Positions 33,008 through 42,100 of a stretch of DNA of 64,000 bases are shown here, one piece after another. A program made the position numbers and the translations under genes. Below the pieces are notes generated by a model, which did not search any database, was not told the origin of the DNA, and saw only the letters and a program-made list of their open reading frames with translations. Every line of letters begins with the position of its first letter. Positions within the stretch are counted from its first letter, which is position 1. Location: the NCBI RefSeq assembly GCF_003933745.1, contig NZ_RSEB01000001.1, positions 434,001 through 498,000 of the forward strand, in the 5' to 3' direction. The stretch comes from Glycomyces terrestris (GTDB lineage Bacteria; Actinomycetota; Actinomycetes; Mycobacteriales; Micromonosporaceae).

Positions 33008-33320
33008 CGCAGAACCTCGCGGCTTCGGCGGAGATGCGGGCGCGGTAGAAGATCCGGAACGCCTGCTCCTCGACCCAGATCTTCGCGTGGGGCTTGAGCC
33101 GGCTCCAGTACGAGCCCCAGGTGGCCTTGAGGTCGCCGGAGTTGAGGCCGGAGACGACGAGGACCACGTCGTCGTTGCGGGGCCCGGTCAGCACCTGGAA
33201 CGAGTCCGGCGCGACGGCGCTCGAAGCCTGGACCGTGTAGGTCCGGTACTCGTCCTCGAAGGTGCCGCGGATGGGCGGACCCGAACCGGGGTCGCTTCTC
33301 GTAACAGGAACCGTTCTCAT
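33000..33320 (-). CDS. hypothetical protein
   Basis: 106 residues from the ATG at 33320, which has GGAG five bases before it. Not recognised. The middle VVLVVSGLNSGDLKATWGSYW looks like an alpha/beta core, and IWVEEQAFRIFYRARISAEAAR is helical. No cysteine except near the C-terminus. First gene of a two-gene operon, divergent from the XRE regulator across a region with a large inverted repeat; it may be one of that regulator's targets. Confidence 0.55.
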   Translation of the reverse strand: MRTVPVTRSDPGSGPPIRGTFEDEYRTYTVQASSAVAPDSFQVLTGPRNDDVVLVVSGLNSGDLKATWGSYWSRLKPHAKIWVEEQAFRIFYRARISAEAARFCDG

Positions 33321-33507
33321 CGTAACTCCATTTCGGACTGTCATGTTTCCGACACTTCCCCGGCGTGTCTCGCACGACGAGGCGACCATGGAGCGATCCG
33401 CCGAACCGCCCCGCACACCGCGACCCGGGTCAGCGAACTCGCGACACCATGAATCTAGACCGTGAAACCGCAGGTCACAAGATGAAAATGGTTGCGGTGC
33501 AACGGCA

Positions 33508-33580
33508 CTGTGAGAATCCGACCGTGGAAAATCTATAGGGGATTCTGCACGGTCAGAACTCCCCGGTCCGATTCTCACAG
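33508..33580. promoter_or_regulatory. large inverted repeat framing the XRE promoter region
   Basis: CTGTGAGAATCCGACCG (33508-33524) and the complement of CTGTGAGAATCGGACCG (33564-33580) match at 16 of 17 positions and are separated by 39 bases. Those bases contain a -10-like TATAGG. Two spaced operator halves around a promoter, or a stem in RNA, are both possible. The rest of 33321-33651 shows no gene. Confidence 0.6.
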
Positions 33581-33651
33581 CGGCGCAACGGGTGTGGACT
33601 GTGCGATAGTGATAGTTCCGCAACAGGGGCCCACCAACCTTGGGAGCTGCG

Positions 33652-34488
33652 ATGGCAAAGACGGACTCGGGAGCCTGGTTCATCCGCATGATGCTCAGGA
33701 CCGGCAGGGAAAGGCAGAGGAGGACACAGGAATCCATTGCGCGCCAGTGCCATCTGGCGACCGATACCTACCGCGCGTACGAGGCGGGACGCTCCAGCCC
33801 GCCCGCGAAGAACATGGAGGCGCTGGCGAAGGCCTGCGGCTACGACGAGGAGAAGGCCGCCTACATGGCGAAGGCCGCCGGTGCGCGCGGGGAGGAGTGG
33901 GAGGCGCTGGAAGCCGATCAGCGGTTCAACGCCCTCTACATCGCTCTGGCGGAGCGCTTCTACGGCGAGATCTTCAAGTTCGACGCACTCATGATCCCCG
34001 GACTTCTGCAATGTCAGAAGTACCACTACATCGTGGCGAGGCAGGCCGAACCGGGATCAGACGAATGGGTCGATGCCGGATGGGTGTTCAAGGACGGGCG
34101 ACAGCTCGCCGCCGAAGCCCGGAAGGACAGGCCGGTGATGCACTTCCTCATCGGCGAGACCGCGCTCCTGCAACTTCGGATGATCTCGGAGGAGCTCTAC
34201 CAGGAGCAGATGCTGCACCTGCGGCGCTGGGCCAGGAAGCCGGGTGTCCTCATCCGCATCCTGCGCGGTCCGGTGCTCGCACAGCGAAGCAGTTTCGAGA
34301 TCTACCTGCCGGAGGAGTTTCCGCTTGCAGGACCTTCGATCACCTATATCGAGGCCGCCGACTCCAGCTGGCTCATCGACGACCCCACCCGCATCGCGGG
34401 TTACGATGACATCCGCAAGATGCTTTGGAAACAGGCGATCCGGATCGAGGTCTACAACGATGACGACTGGCGTTACCGTTTGGCGTAA
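33652..34488 (+). CDS. XRE family regulator with DUF5753 domain
   Basis: 278 residues from the ATG behind GGGAG. The helix-turn-helix (about 22-75; RTQESIARQCHLATDTYRAY, RSSPPAKNMEALAKACG) is followed by the DUF5753 domain (about 95-275; YIALAERFYGEIFKFDALMIPGLLQC, GVLIRILRG, ITYIEAADSSWLIDDP). In actinomycetes this type pairs with a DUF397 protein, as in the whiJ-like developmental modules. Here the DUF397 gene overlaps the end by 29 bases. It probably binds the inverted repeat upstream. Codon GC is lower than in most of the window. Confidence 0.9.
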   Translation: MAKTDSGAWFIRMMLRTGRERQRRTQESIARQCHLATDTYRAYEAGRSSPPAKNMEALAKACGYDEEKAAYMAKAAGARGEEWEALEADQRFNALYIALAERFYGEIFKFDALMIPGLLQCQKYHYIVARQAEPGSDEWVDAGWVFKDGRQLAAEARKDRPVMHFLIGETALLQLRMISEELYQEQMLHLRRWARKPGVLIRILRGPVLAQRSSFEIYLPEEFPLAGPSITYIEAADSSWLIDDPTRIAGYDDIRKMLWKQAIRIEVYNDDDWRYRLA

Positions 34489-34714
34489 GAGCACCCGTAG
34501 CGGCTCTGGCAACAACTCGAGCTGTGTCGAGGTTCGCCGGGCTTGGCGCAAGAGCACCCGCAGTGGTGCGGGGAACAACTCCAACTGCGTCGAGGTGGCC
34601 TTCTGCGCCGACGACGCCGGATTCCACCTGCGGGACTCGAAGCTCGACACCGACTCCCCGGTGTTCGACCTGGCCGCCGCCGACTTCACCGCTCTGGTCA
34701 AGGCCGCGGGCTAA
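34460..34714 (+). CDS. DUF397 protein with duplicated motif
   Basis: 84 residues starting at the ATG inside the end of the XRE gene. DUF397 normally has one WRKSTRSGxGNNxxCVEV motif near its N-terminus; here the motif occurs twice (residues 8-25 and 29-46) because of an in-frame 63-bp duplication. The rest (FHLRDSKLDTDSPVFDLAAADFTALVKAAG) is the normal DUF397 end. DUF397 proteins act with XRE/DUF5753 regulators, possibly as antagonists; whether the doubled motif changes binding is unknown. Confidence 0.88.
   Translation: MTTGVTVWRKSTRSGSGNNSSCVEVRRAWRKSTRSGAGNNSNCVEVAFCADDAGFHLRDSKLDTDSPVFDLAAADFTALVKAAG
34481..34606. repeat. 63-bp tandem duplication inside the DUF397 gene
   Basis: Two adjoining 63-bp units (34481-34543 and 34544-34606), each encoding 21 residues beginning WRKSTRSG. 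They differ at scattered, mostly synonymous, bases, so the duplication is not very recent. Confidence 0.8.
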
Positions 34715-34736
34715 GCGCCACAGACCGACAAGAGGA

Positions 34737-34765
34737 GGGGCGACCGCTGCGCGGTCGCCCCTTTT
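34737..34765. terminator. intrinsic terminator
   Basis: GGGGCGACCG and its complement around CTGCG, followed by TTTT. It lies between the convergent DUF397 and inositol-phosphatase genes. Confidence 0.9.
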
Positions 34766-34775
34766 CGGTGCCGTC

Positions 34776-35564
34776 CTAAGCGATCTCGGCGAGGAGCGCC
34801 CGGTGAAGCTCCGGGTTGCAGGCGAGGATCGAGGTGGCGCTGGTGTCGTAGTCGACGCCGTCGAGGTCGGTGACCAGAGCGCCGGCCTCGCGGGCGATGA
34901 CGACGCCGGCGGCGACGTCCCACGGGTTGATGAACGAGTGGTACGTGGCGTCGACGCGCCCGGCCGCGGTCCAGCACATGTCGAGGGCGGCGGTGCCGAG
35001 CATGCGCACTCGCTGGATGCTGGGGACCAGGCGGCGCAGCAGCTCCAGGCGCTGGGCGTTGCGGCGCTCGGACTCCGGGGTGACCCCGAAGTCCCCGAAG
35101 GCGACCACCGCGTCCGCGAGCGCGGCGGGCCCGCGGACGGCGAGCGGGTGCTTGTTCAGGGCCGCGCCGTGGCCGAGGGCGGCGGTGAAGCGCTCCTCGG
35201 AGGCGGGGGCCTCCACGACGCCGACGACGGAGATGCCGTTCCGGGTCAAGGCGAGGGAGACGGCGTACATGGGCGAGCCGTGGGCGAAGTTGACGGTGCC
35301 GTCGATCGGGTCGAGCACCCACTCGTAGTGGGACTCGGTGTCGCCGGTGCGGCCGCGCTCCTCCCCCAGAACCGGGATGCCGGGGGTCTCGGCGGCGAGG
35401 AACTCGCGGACGGCGTCCTCGACGGCGTAGTCGAGGTCGGTGGCGTAGTCGCGGTCACCCTTGCCGCTGATGGAGCGTTCGCGTCCGAGCCCGGTGCGGA
35501 TGACCTCGGCGGCGGTCGCCACCGCCTGCTCGGCCGTGCCCAGGAAGTCAAGCAGCTCGCTCAT
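34776..35564 (-). CDS. inositol monophosphatase family protein
   Basis: 262 residues. Metal-binding motifs in order: VLGEERG near 67-73, WVLDPIDGTVNFAHG near 83-97, and INPWDVAAGVVIAREAGA near 205-222. These define the Mg2+-dependent, Li+-sensitive phosphatase family (myo-inositol-1-phosphate, histidinol phosphate or 3'-phosphoadenosine). The exact substrate is not fixed by the motifs. It is a stand-alone gene ending at a shared terminator. Confidence 0.9.
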   Translation of the reverse strand: MSELLDFLGTAEQAVATAAEVIRTGLGRERSISGKGDRDYATDLDYAVEDAVREFLAAETPGIPVLGEERGRTGDTESHYEWVLDPIDGTVNFAHGSPMYAVSLALTRNGISVVGVVEAPASEERFTAALGHGAALNKHPLAVRGPAALADAVVAFGDFGVTPESERRNAQRLELLRRLVPSIQRVRMLGTAALDMCWTAAGRVDATYHSFINPWDVAAGVVIAREAGALVTDLDGVDYDTSATSILACNPELHRALLAEIA

Positions 35565-35718
35565 TATTCGGTTCCTCGATTCGTCCAACCCACCCGACGT
35601 GCCACATCCTAGACGTGCAAGACCAAGCGGCACTTGGACTCCCAGTGCGATTTCTCGGACAATCGCCGCGAACCGGGGCCGGTGCGCCCGCAAAGCGGTG
35701 CGCACCGGCCCAAACCGC

Positions 35719-37611
35719 TCAGGCCGCGGGCAGCCACACGCGCATCGCGGCGGCCCCGCGGGTGTCGCGGAGCCGGAACGGCAGGAGCGGCAGCTCGGTC
35801 GGCTCGCCGTCGTCCTTGCCTTCGTCGTCGGGGCGGGCGGGCCCGTACGGCCAGCCGTCGGCGCGGTCGTGGACGCGGGCGGCGACCCAGACGCGGCCGT
35901 CGCGCACCACCGGGGCGGCGGCGGTGTCGACCGTGAGGCAGTCGAGGTCGCCGCCGGGGAGGTCGATCGACTCGGCGCACAGGACGAGCGGGCCCTGCTC
36001 GACGGCGGCGCAGCCGCGGACGGCGTCGACGCGCGGGTCCGGCAGCGTCCAGCGCGGCGCGACCGAGAACTCCAGGCGGAACTCGTCGCCGGGGGCGAAC
36101 GCCTCGGTGACACCCGCTGCGGCGGTGCCGGGCTCGATCTCGGTCACGGAGCCGTCGGGGTGGACGAGCCGCGCGTCCTCGGCCCAGGCGGGGACGCGGA
36201 GCGCGACCTCGCGGCGGCGGCCGCCGTCGTTGGCGTCGACGCGGACGGTGACCGAGCCTTCCTCGGGGTAGGCCGTCTCGACGGTGAGCGCGAACCGGGC
36301 GCCGTCGATCTCGGTGTCGACGGTGCAGGGCGTGAACTGGTGGATCTGGACGCCGCGGTCGTCGGCGGTGGCGGTGTAGACGGCGAACTGGGCGAAGGTG
36401 CGGGCGAGGTTGGTCGGGCAGCAGGAGACCTCGAACCAGTGCCCGCGGCGGCCCCCGGCGCTGAGGTGCGCCAGCGCGCCTTCGCGGGGCGGCTCGGGGT
36501 CGGCGGTGCGCTGGTGGAGCGGGTTGGCGTAGAAGAAGGACCGCCCGTCGGGGGCGACCGCGCCGGAGAGGACGTTCCAGGCGATCCGCTCGATCATGTC
36601 GCCGTAGCGGGCGTCGCCGGTGGCGAGGAGCAGGCGCCAGGCGGTCATGACCGCGGCGACGCCCGCACAGGACTCGGAGTAGGCGCGGTCGGGGCCCAGC
36701 GCGAAGTCGCGGCCGAACGCCTCGTCGGCGTACTGGGAGCCCATGCCGCCGGTGAGGTGGGTGCGGCGGGCGACGGTGCGGTCCCATTGGGCGCGCACGG
36801 CGTCGAGGAGTTCGGTGTCGCCGGTCTCGACGGCGACGTCGACGGCGCCGGCCGCGAGGTAGAGCGCGCGGACCGCGTGGCCGCGCAGGACCTCGGCGTC
36901 GCGGACGGGGACGTCGTCCTGGTAGTAGAGGCCGTTCTCCTTGAGGGTCTTGCGCCCGTGGCGCTCGATGAAGAGGCGGGCCTGCTCGAGGTAGCGGGCC
37001 TCGCCGGTGGCGCGCGCGAACTCGGCGAGGGCCGCCTCGATCTCGGCGTGGCCGCAGATGCGCTCGATGCCGCCGGGCCCGAAGGTGTCGCACACGTGGT
37101 CGGCGACGCGGCGGGCGATCGCCGTGAAGTCGTCCTCGCCGTGGTTGCGCAGCCGGGCGACGGCGGCCTGGAGGAGGTGACCGGCGCAGTAGAGCTCGTG
37201 GCCCCATTCGAGGTCCGCATAGCGGGGCCGCTGGCCGGGGCTGCCGTAGCAGGTGTTGAGGTAGCCGTCCTCGTGCTGGGCGGCGCCGATGCGGCGGGTC
37301 AGCTCGGCGAACTGCGCTTCGAGGGCGGGGTCGCCGGTGCGGCCGATCTCCCACGCCATGGCCTCGGCGAGCTTGTACACCTCCGAATCCGAGAACTGGG
37401 GTCCGGAGCGCTCGAACCGGCCGCCCGTACTCGCGTGGTCGAAGTTGCCGATCCAGCCGAGTTCCTCGAGCCAGTGCAGGCAGTGCTGGATGGTCGCCGC
37501 GGCGTTCACCGCCTGCCGCTCGGACCAGTGGCCGCCGGTGAGGCGGACCTCGTCGGTCCCCAGGGGCCGCAGGGCGCCGGCGGAGGGCGTTACGGGTGTT
37601 CTCATCGTCAT
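35719..37611 (-). CDS. GH127 beta-L-arabinofuranosidase family protein
   Basis: 630 residues from MTMRTPV (37611; 37605 also possible), with no signal peptide, so cytosolic. The (alpha/alpha)6 barrel carries the predicted zinc site: YSESCAG (Glu and Cys) and WFEVSCCPTN, where one Cys would be the nucleophile, as in HypBA1. C-terminal beta-sandwich domains follow (VALRVPAWAED, PRVDAVRGCAAVEQGPLVLC). It would cleave beta-L-arabinofuranosides from imported plant or extensin-type glycans. It is divergent from a LacI regulator, with an 18-bp operator between them. Confidence 0.92.
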   Translation of the reverse strand: MTMRTPVTPSAGALRPLGTDEVRLTGGHWSERQAVNAAATIQHCLHWLEELGWIGNFDHASTGGRFERSGPQFSDSEVYKLAEAMAWEIGRTGDPALEAQFAELTRRIGAAQHEDGYLNTCYGSPGQRPRYADLEWGHELYCAGHLLQAAVARLRNHGEDDFTAIARRVADHVCDTFGPGGIERICGHAEIEAALAEFARATGEARYLEQARLFIERHGRKTLKENGLYYQDDVPVRDAEVLRGHAVRALYLAAGAVDVAVETGDTELLDAVRAQWDRTVARRTHLTGGMGSQYADEAFGRDFALGPDRAYSESCAGVAAVMTAWRLLLATGDARYGDMIERIAWNVLSGAVAPDGRSFFYANPLHQRTADPEPPREGALAHLSAGGRRGHWFEVSCCPTNLARTFAQFAVYTATADDRGVQIHQFTPCTVDTEIDGARFALTVETAYPEEGSVTVRVDANDGGRRREVALRVPAWAEDARLVHPDGSVTEIEPGTAAAGVTEAFAPGDEFRLEFSVAPRWTLPDPRVDAVRGCAAVEQGPLVLCAESIDLPGGDLDCLTVDTAAAPVVRDGRVWVAARVHDRADGWPYGPARPDDEGKDDGEPTELPLLPFRLRDTRGAAAMRVWLPAA

Positions 37612-37769
37612 CCTTCGATGGCTTCGGGATATGAGTCCTCGGACGGGAGTGGCGTCGGAGCGGGCGGAGTGCAGCGGGCAGCGCCGTGCGCCCGCGGGGT
37701 CGCTCCGATGTCGACGGCGCGCCTCCGTGCGCTTGCGGTAGTGGGTGGGGAAGGGAAGGACCGAAAGGT

Positions 37770-37787
37770 TCCGAAAACCTTTTCGGA
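37770..37787. promoter_or_regulatory. LacI operator of the GH127 locus
   Basis: TCCGAAAA and TTTTCGGA are perfect arms around CC. A further half-site, CCGAAAGGTT, precedes it at 37761, and another CCGAAA occurs at about 37883. The remainder of the 361-bp gap holds no gene. Confidence 0.75.
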
Positions 37788-37972
37788 TCGCCGTCGAGTC
37801 GATCGTAGGGGCCGCACCGAGCCCTGTCAATGCGTTGATTCCGGTGGATCGCTCCGCGGCGCGGGGACCTGCGGTGCCGTGTCCGAAAGCGGGATCAGCG
37901 GGATTTCGGCGCGTCGGATACAGTCGATCCCGTTCCGGCCGGTCGCGGCCGGGATCGCAGAAGGAGGACGAG

Positions 37973-39001
37973 GTGGCCCCATCCCCGGCACCGCGCGGCG
38001 CGCGCACCGCCACGCTCACCGACGTGGCCCGGCTCGCGGGCGTCTCCGTCGCAACCGCGTCCAAGGCCCTGAACGGGCGCAACCACGTCAGCGCCGCCAC
38101 CCGCGAGCGGGTCGCGGAGGCCGCGGCGCAGCTCTCGTTCTCCCCCAACTCGCTCGCGCGCGGGCTCCTGGCCGGGCGCACCGGGACCGTGGGGCTCCTG
38201 ACCTCGGACCTGGTGGGCCGCTTCAGCCTGCCGATCCTCATGGGCGCGGAGGACGCGTTCGGCGCGGGCGAGATGTCGGTGTTCCTGTGCGACGCCCGCG
38301 GCGACGCGATCCGCGAGCGCCACCACGTGCAGGCGCTGCTGAGCCGCCGCGTGGACGGGCTCATCGTGGTGGGCTCCTCGACGGACCCGCGCCCGCCGCT
38401 GGCCGCCGCGGTCGACGTCCCGGTCGTGTACGCCTACGCGCCCTCCGAGAACCCCGAGGACCTCTCGATCGTGCCCGACAACGTGGGGGCCGGCCGCATG
38501 GCCGTGGAGCACCTGATCGCCTGCGGGCGCACCAGGATCGCCCACATCTCGGGCGACCGCGGCTTCAGCGCCGCCCGCGACCGCGCCGCCGGCGCCCTCG
38601 CCGCGCTCGCGGACGCCGGGCTCGCCCCGGTCGGCGAGGTCGCCTACGGCACCTGGCAGGAGGGCTGGGGCCGCGCGGCGGCCGCGATGCTCCTCGACCG
38701 CGAGCCGGACTTCGACGCCGTCCTGTGCGGCTCGGACCAGGTCGCCCGCGGCGTCCTGGACACCCTGCGCGAGCGGGGCCGCCGCGTCCCCGAGGACGTC
38801 GCGGTCATGGGCTTCGACGACTGGCGCGTCATGACCACCGGCGCCCGCCCGCAGCTGACCAGTGTGGACATGAACCTGGAGGAACTGGGCCGCACCGCGG
38901 CCCGGGCCCTGTTCGAGGCGATCGGCGCCGAGCACGGCCGCGGCGTGCGCACCGTCCAGTGCCGCGTCGTCGTCCGCGGCTCCACGGCCCCGGGCACCTA
39001 G
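37973..39001 (+). CDS. LacI family transcriptional regulator
   Basis: 342 residues from a GTG preceded by AAGGAGG. Helix-turn-helix at about 15-34 (LTDVARLAGVSVATASKALN); ligand-binding domain with DGLIVVGSS, HISGDRGFSAARDRAAG and VMGFDDWRVMTTGARPQLTS. It is divergent from GH127, and the CGAAAA/TTTTCG palindrome between them is the probable binding site. The effector is likely an arabino-sugar. Confidence 0.92.
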   Translation: MAPSPAPRGARTATLTDVARLAGVSVATASKALNGRNHVSAATRERVAEAAAQLSFSPNSLARGLLAGRTGTVGLLTSDLVGRFSLPILMGAEDAFGAGEMSVFLCDARGDAIRERHHVQALLSRRVDGLIVVGSSTDPRPPLAAAVDVPVVYAYAPSENPEDLSIVPDNVGAGRMAVEHLIACGRTRIAHISGDRGFSAARDRAAGALAALADAGLAPVGEVAYGTWQEGWGRAAAAMLLDREPDFDAVLCGSDQVARGVLDTLRERGRRVPEDVAVMGFDDWRVMTTGARPQLTSVDMNLEELGRTAARALFEAIGAEHGRGVRTVQCRVVVRGSTAPGT

Positions 39002-39146
39002 CCCCAGGGCGCGGCGGCCCCTTCGCGGCCACTCCGGTTCGCCCGGCGTTTGGCGACTATTTTCAAATTGGTGCCTATCCATGTAACTCGGCTTCATGGG
39101 ATCTTGGACGGGACCGTGCTCCCTCCCCCGAAGGCCAGGTCCCATC

Positions 39147-42100
39147 GTGCGAACGACCCCGTGGATCGCCGCCGCCCTCGCGGCCGCGCTCGTGACCGCA
39201 CCGCCGGCGAGCGCCCAGGACGACTCCGGCGCGGTGCCGGTGGACGGCGAATCGACGCCGATCGCGCCCGGCATCACCCTCGACTCCTTCGACCGCTGGG
39301 AGGATCAGGGCTGGATCCGCGGCGACGCGGCCACGATCGACCTCACCGCCGGATCGAGCCCCGTGTACCTCTCCCCCGGCGAGGTGGCGGCGTCCGCGCC
39401 CGTCCGCGCCCAGCTCGAGGGCGTCGAGGGCGCGGTGCTCGCGTTCAACGCCGACTTCTTCGACATCAACGACACCGGCGGCCCCGACGGCGTCGCGATC
39501 GCGGACGGCGCGCTCGTCAAATCCGCTTCGTCGGGAACGTCCACTGTGCTCGCCTTCGACGCCGAAGGCCGCGCCTCCATCCAGTCGATCGGATTCGAGG
39601 GAACCGCGGCCACCCCTGACGGCGTCCTGGACCTGGCCGGCCTGAACACGACCGCGCTGCCCGCCGGCGGCATCGGCGTGTACGACGCGAACTGGGGCGA
39701 CGCGAGCCGCGCCCGCGTCGCCGACGGCGTGCCCGTCACCGAGGCGACCGTGGTCGACGGCGTCGTCACCGCCGTCACCACCGCGCCCGAGGCGGGCGCG
39801 ATTCCCGAGGGCGCGCTCGCCCTGGTCGGCCGCGACGCCGGCGCGCAGGCGCTCGCCGCCCTCGACGTCGGCGACGAGGTCGCCGTGGAGTACGGCGCGG
39901 TCGCGGACGGGGAGCTCCCCGAGACCGCCGTCTCCGGCCACCAGCTCCTCATCACCGACGGGCAGGTCGTCGACCACGCCGACCAGGCCCGCCACCCGCG
40001 CACCGCGGTCGGCGTCTCCGCGGACGGCACCGAGCTGTACGTCCTCACCGTCGACGGCCGCCAGGCCGCCAGCGGCGGGTACACCCTCGAAGAGACCGCC
40101 GAGCAGCTCCTCGCCATGGGCGCGCACAGCGCCCTCAACCTCGACGGCGGCGGCTCCTCCACCCTCATCGCCCGCGCCCCCGGCACGACCGACCTCGTCA
40201 CCGTCAACTCCCCCTCGGACGGGACCGAACGGGCGGTCGGCAACGGCCTCGCCTTCACCGTCCCCGCCGGCGACGGCGAGCCGGTCGGCTTCGCGGTCGC
40301 CCCGCAGGCGCCCTTCGACCCCGGCGCGATCGAAGGCACCGACGTCGACCGCGTCTTCCCCGGCCTCACCCGCCCCCTCACGGCCGCCGCCTACGACGAC
40401 GCGTACGGCCCCGCCGAGGCCGACCCGCACTGGACCGTCTCGCCCTCGCGCCTGGGATGGATCGACGACGACGGGGTCTTCCACGCCCGCAACCGGTCCG
40501 GCACGGCCGAGGCCACCGCGAAGGACGGCCGCGCCGAGGGCTCGACCGAGCTGACCGTGCTCGGCCCCCTCGCGGCCCTCGAACCCTCCCAGCGGCTCCT
40601 GTCGCTCCCCGAGACCGGCGCGAACGCCGCGTTCACGCTCGTCGGCGCCGACGCCGCCGGGTTCACCGCCCCCGTCGACCCCGGGGACGTCGACCTCGCC
40701 TACGACGAGGACCTGTTCACGGTCGCCCCGGACGGCCTGGGCGCCTTCACCGTCACCGCGAAGGCCGCCGGATCGGGCACCGTCGAACTCACCGCCGGCG
40801 GCATCACCACCGCGCTCGCCGTCACCGTCGGCTTCGAGGAGCACACCGTCGCCGACTTCGCCGACGGCGCGCAGTGGACCTTCTCCACGGCCCGCGCAAC
40901 CGGCTCGATGACGCCCGCCGCCGGGCACGACGGCGGCGACGGACTCGCCCTGACCTACGACTTCACCCAGTCCACCGCCACCCGCGCCGCCTACGCCCGG
41001 CCCCCGGCGGACATCCCCGTCGCCGGCCAGCCGCAGCGCTTCAGCCTGTGGGTCGAGGCCGAAGGCCACGGCGAATGGCCCTCGCTCCAGCTCAGGGACG
41101 CCAACGGGACCAGCGTGATCCTCCGCGGCGACCACCTCACCGCGCCCGGCTGGACCCAGGTCGAGTTCGACGTCCCCGACGGCGTGAACTACCCGGTCTC
41201 GGTGTACCGCTTCTACGTCGCCGAGACGCGCCCGTCCTCGCTCTACGAGGGCTCGGTGACCATCTCCGACCTCACGGCCCACACCGCGCCCGACGTCGCG
41301 ATCCCCGAGTCCGCGACGGCCCCTGACGCGATGGTCGCCGGAGACCTCGACGGCGCCGACTGGACCTTCGCGGTCATGTCCGACGCCCAGTTCACCGGCG
41401 AGCAGCCCGACAGCGCCATCGTGGCCTCCGCCCGCCGCACCCTCCGCGAGATCGTCGCCTCGGACGCCGAACTCCTCATCGTCAACGGGGACCTGGTGGA
41501 CGAGTGCGAAAGCGACGACCTCGCGCTCGCGGAGCAGATCCTCGACGAGGAGCTCGGCGACGCCCTCGACTGGGTGTACGTGCCGGGCAACCACGAGGCC
41601 ATGGGCTGCACCGTGTCCGAATGGTCGGCCGTGTTCGGCCCGGCGTACCAGGTCTTCGACCGCGGCGGCACCCGCTTCATCACGCTCGACACCTCCGGCC
41701 TGACGATCGGGAGGGGCGGCTGGGACCAGATCCTCATGCTGCGCACCGCACTCGACGAGGCCGCCGCCGACCCGGACGTGGACTCGGTGGCCGTCGTCGC
41801 GCACGTGCCGCCGCACGACAAGAGCCCGCAGGCCGCGAGCCAGCTCGGCGACCGCCTCGAAGCCGAGGTCGTGGAGGAGTGGCTCACCGGCTTCGAGGCC
41901 GGCTCGGGCAAGGAGGCCGTCTACATCGGCGCGCACGCCGGCTACTTCGACGCCTCCCGCGTCGACGGCGTCTCGTACTGGGTCAACGGCAACTCCGGGA
42001 AGGCCCCCTCGGCCACCCCGGAGGACGGCGGCTTCATCGGCTGGACCGAGTTCGGGCTCGGCGCCACGGGCGAGGAATGGCTCGCGGCGCAGGTCAGGCC

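Noticed and set aside
32424-34714. A prophage or genomic island around the less GC-rich XRE region
   Set aside because: No integrase, attachment repeat or tRNA boundary was seen. Lower GC alone is only a hint.
35461-39195. A 1244-codon plus-strand open frame over GH127 and the LacI gene
   Set aside because: It is a shadow of the GH127 gene and runs through the divergent promoter; no domain is visible.
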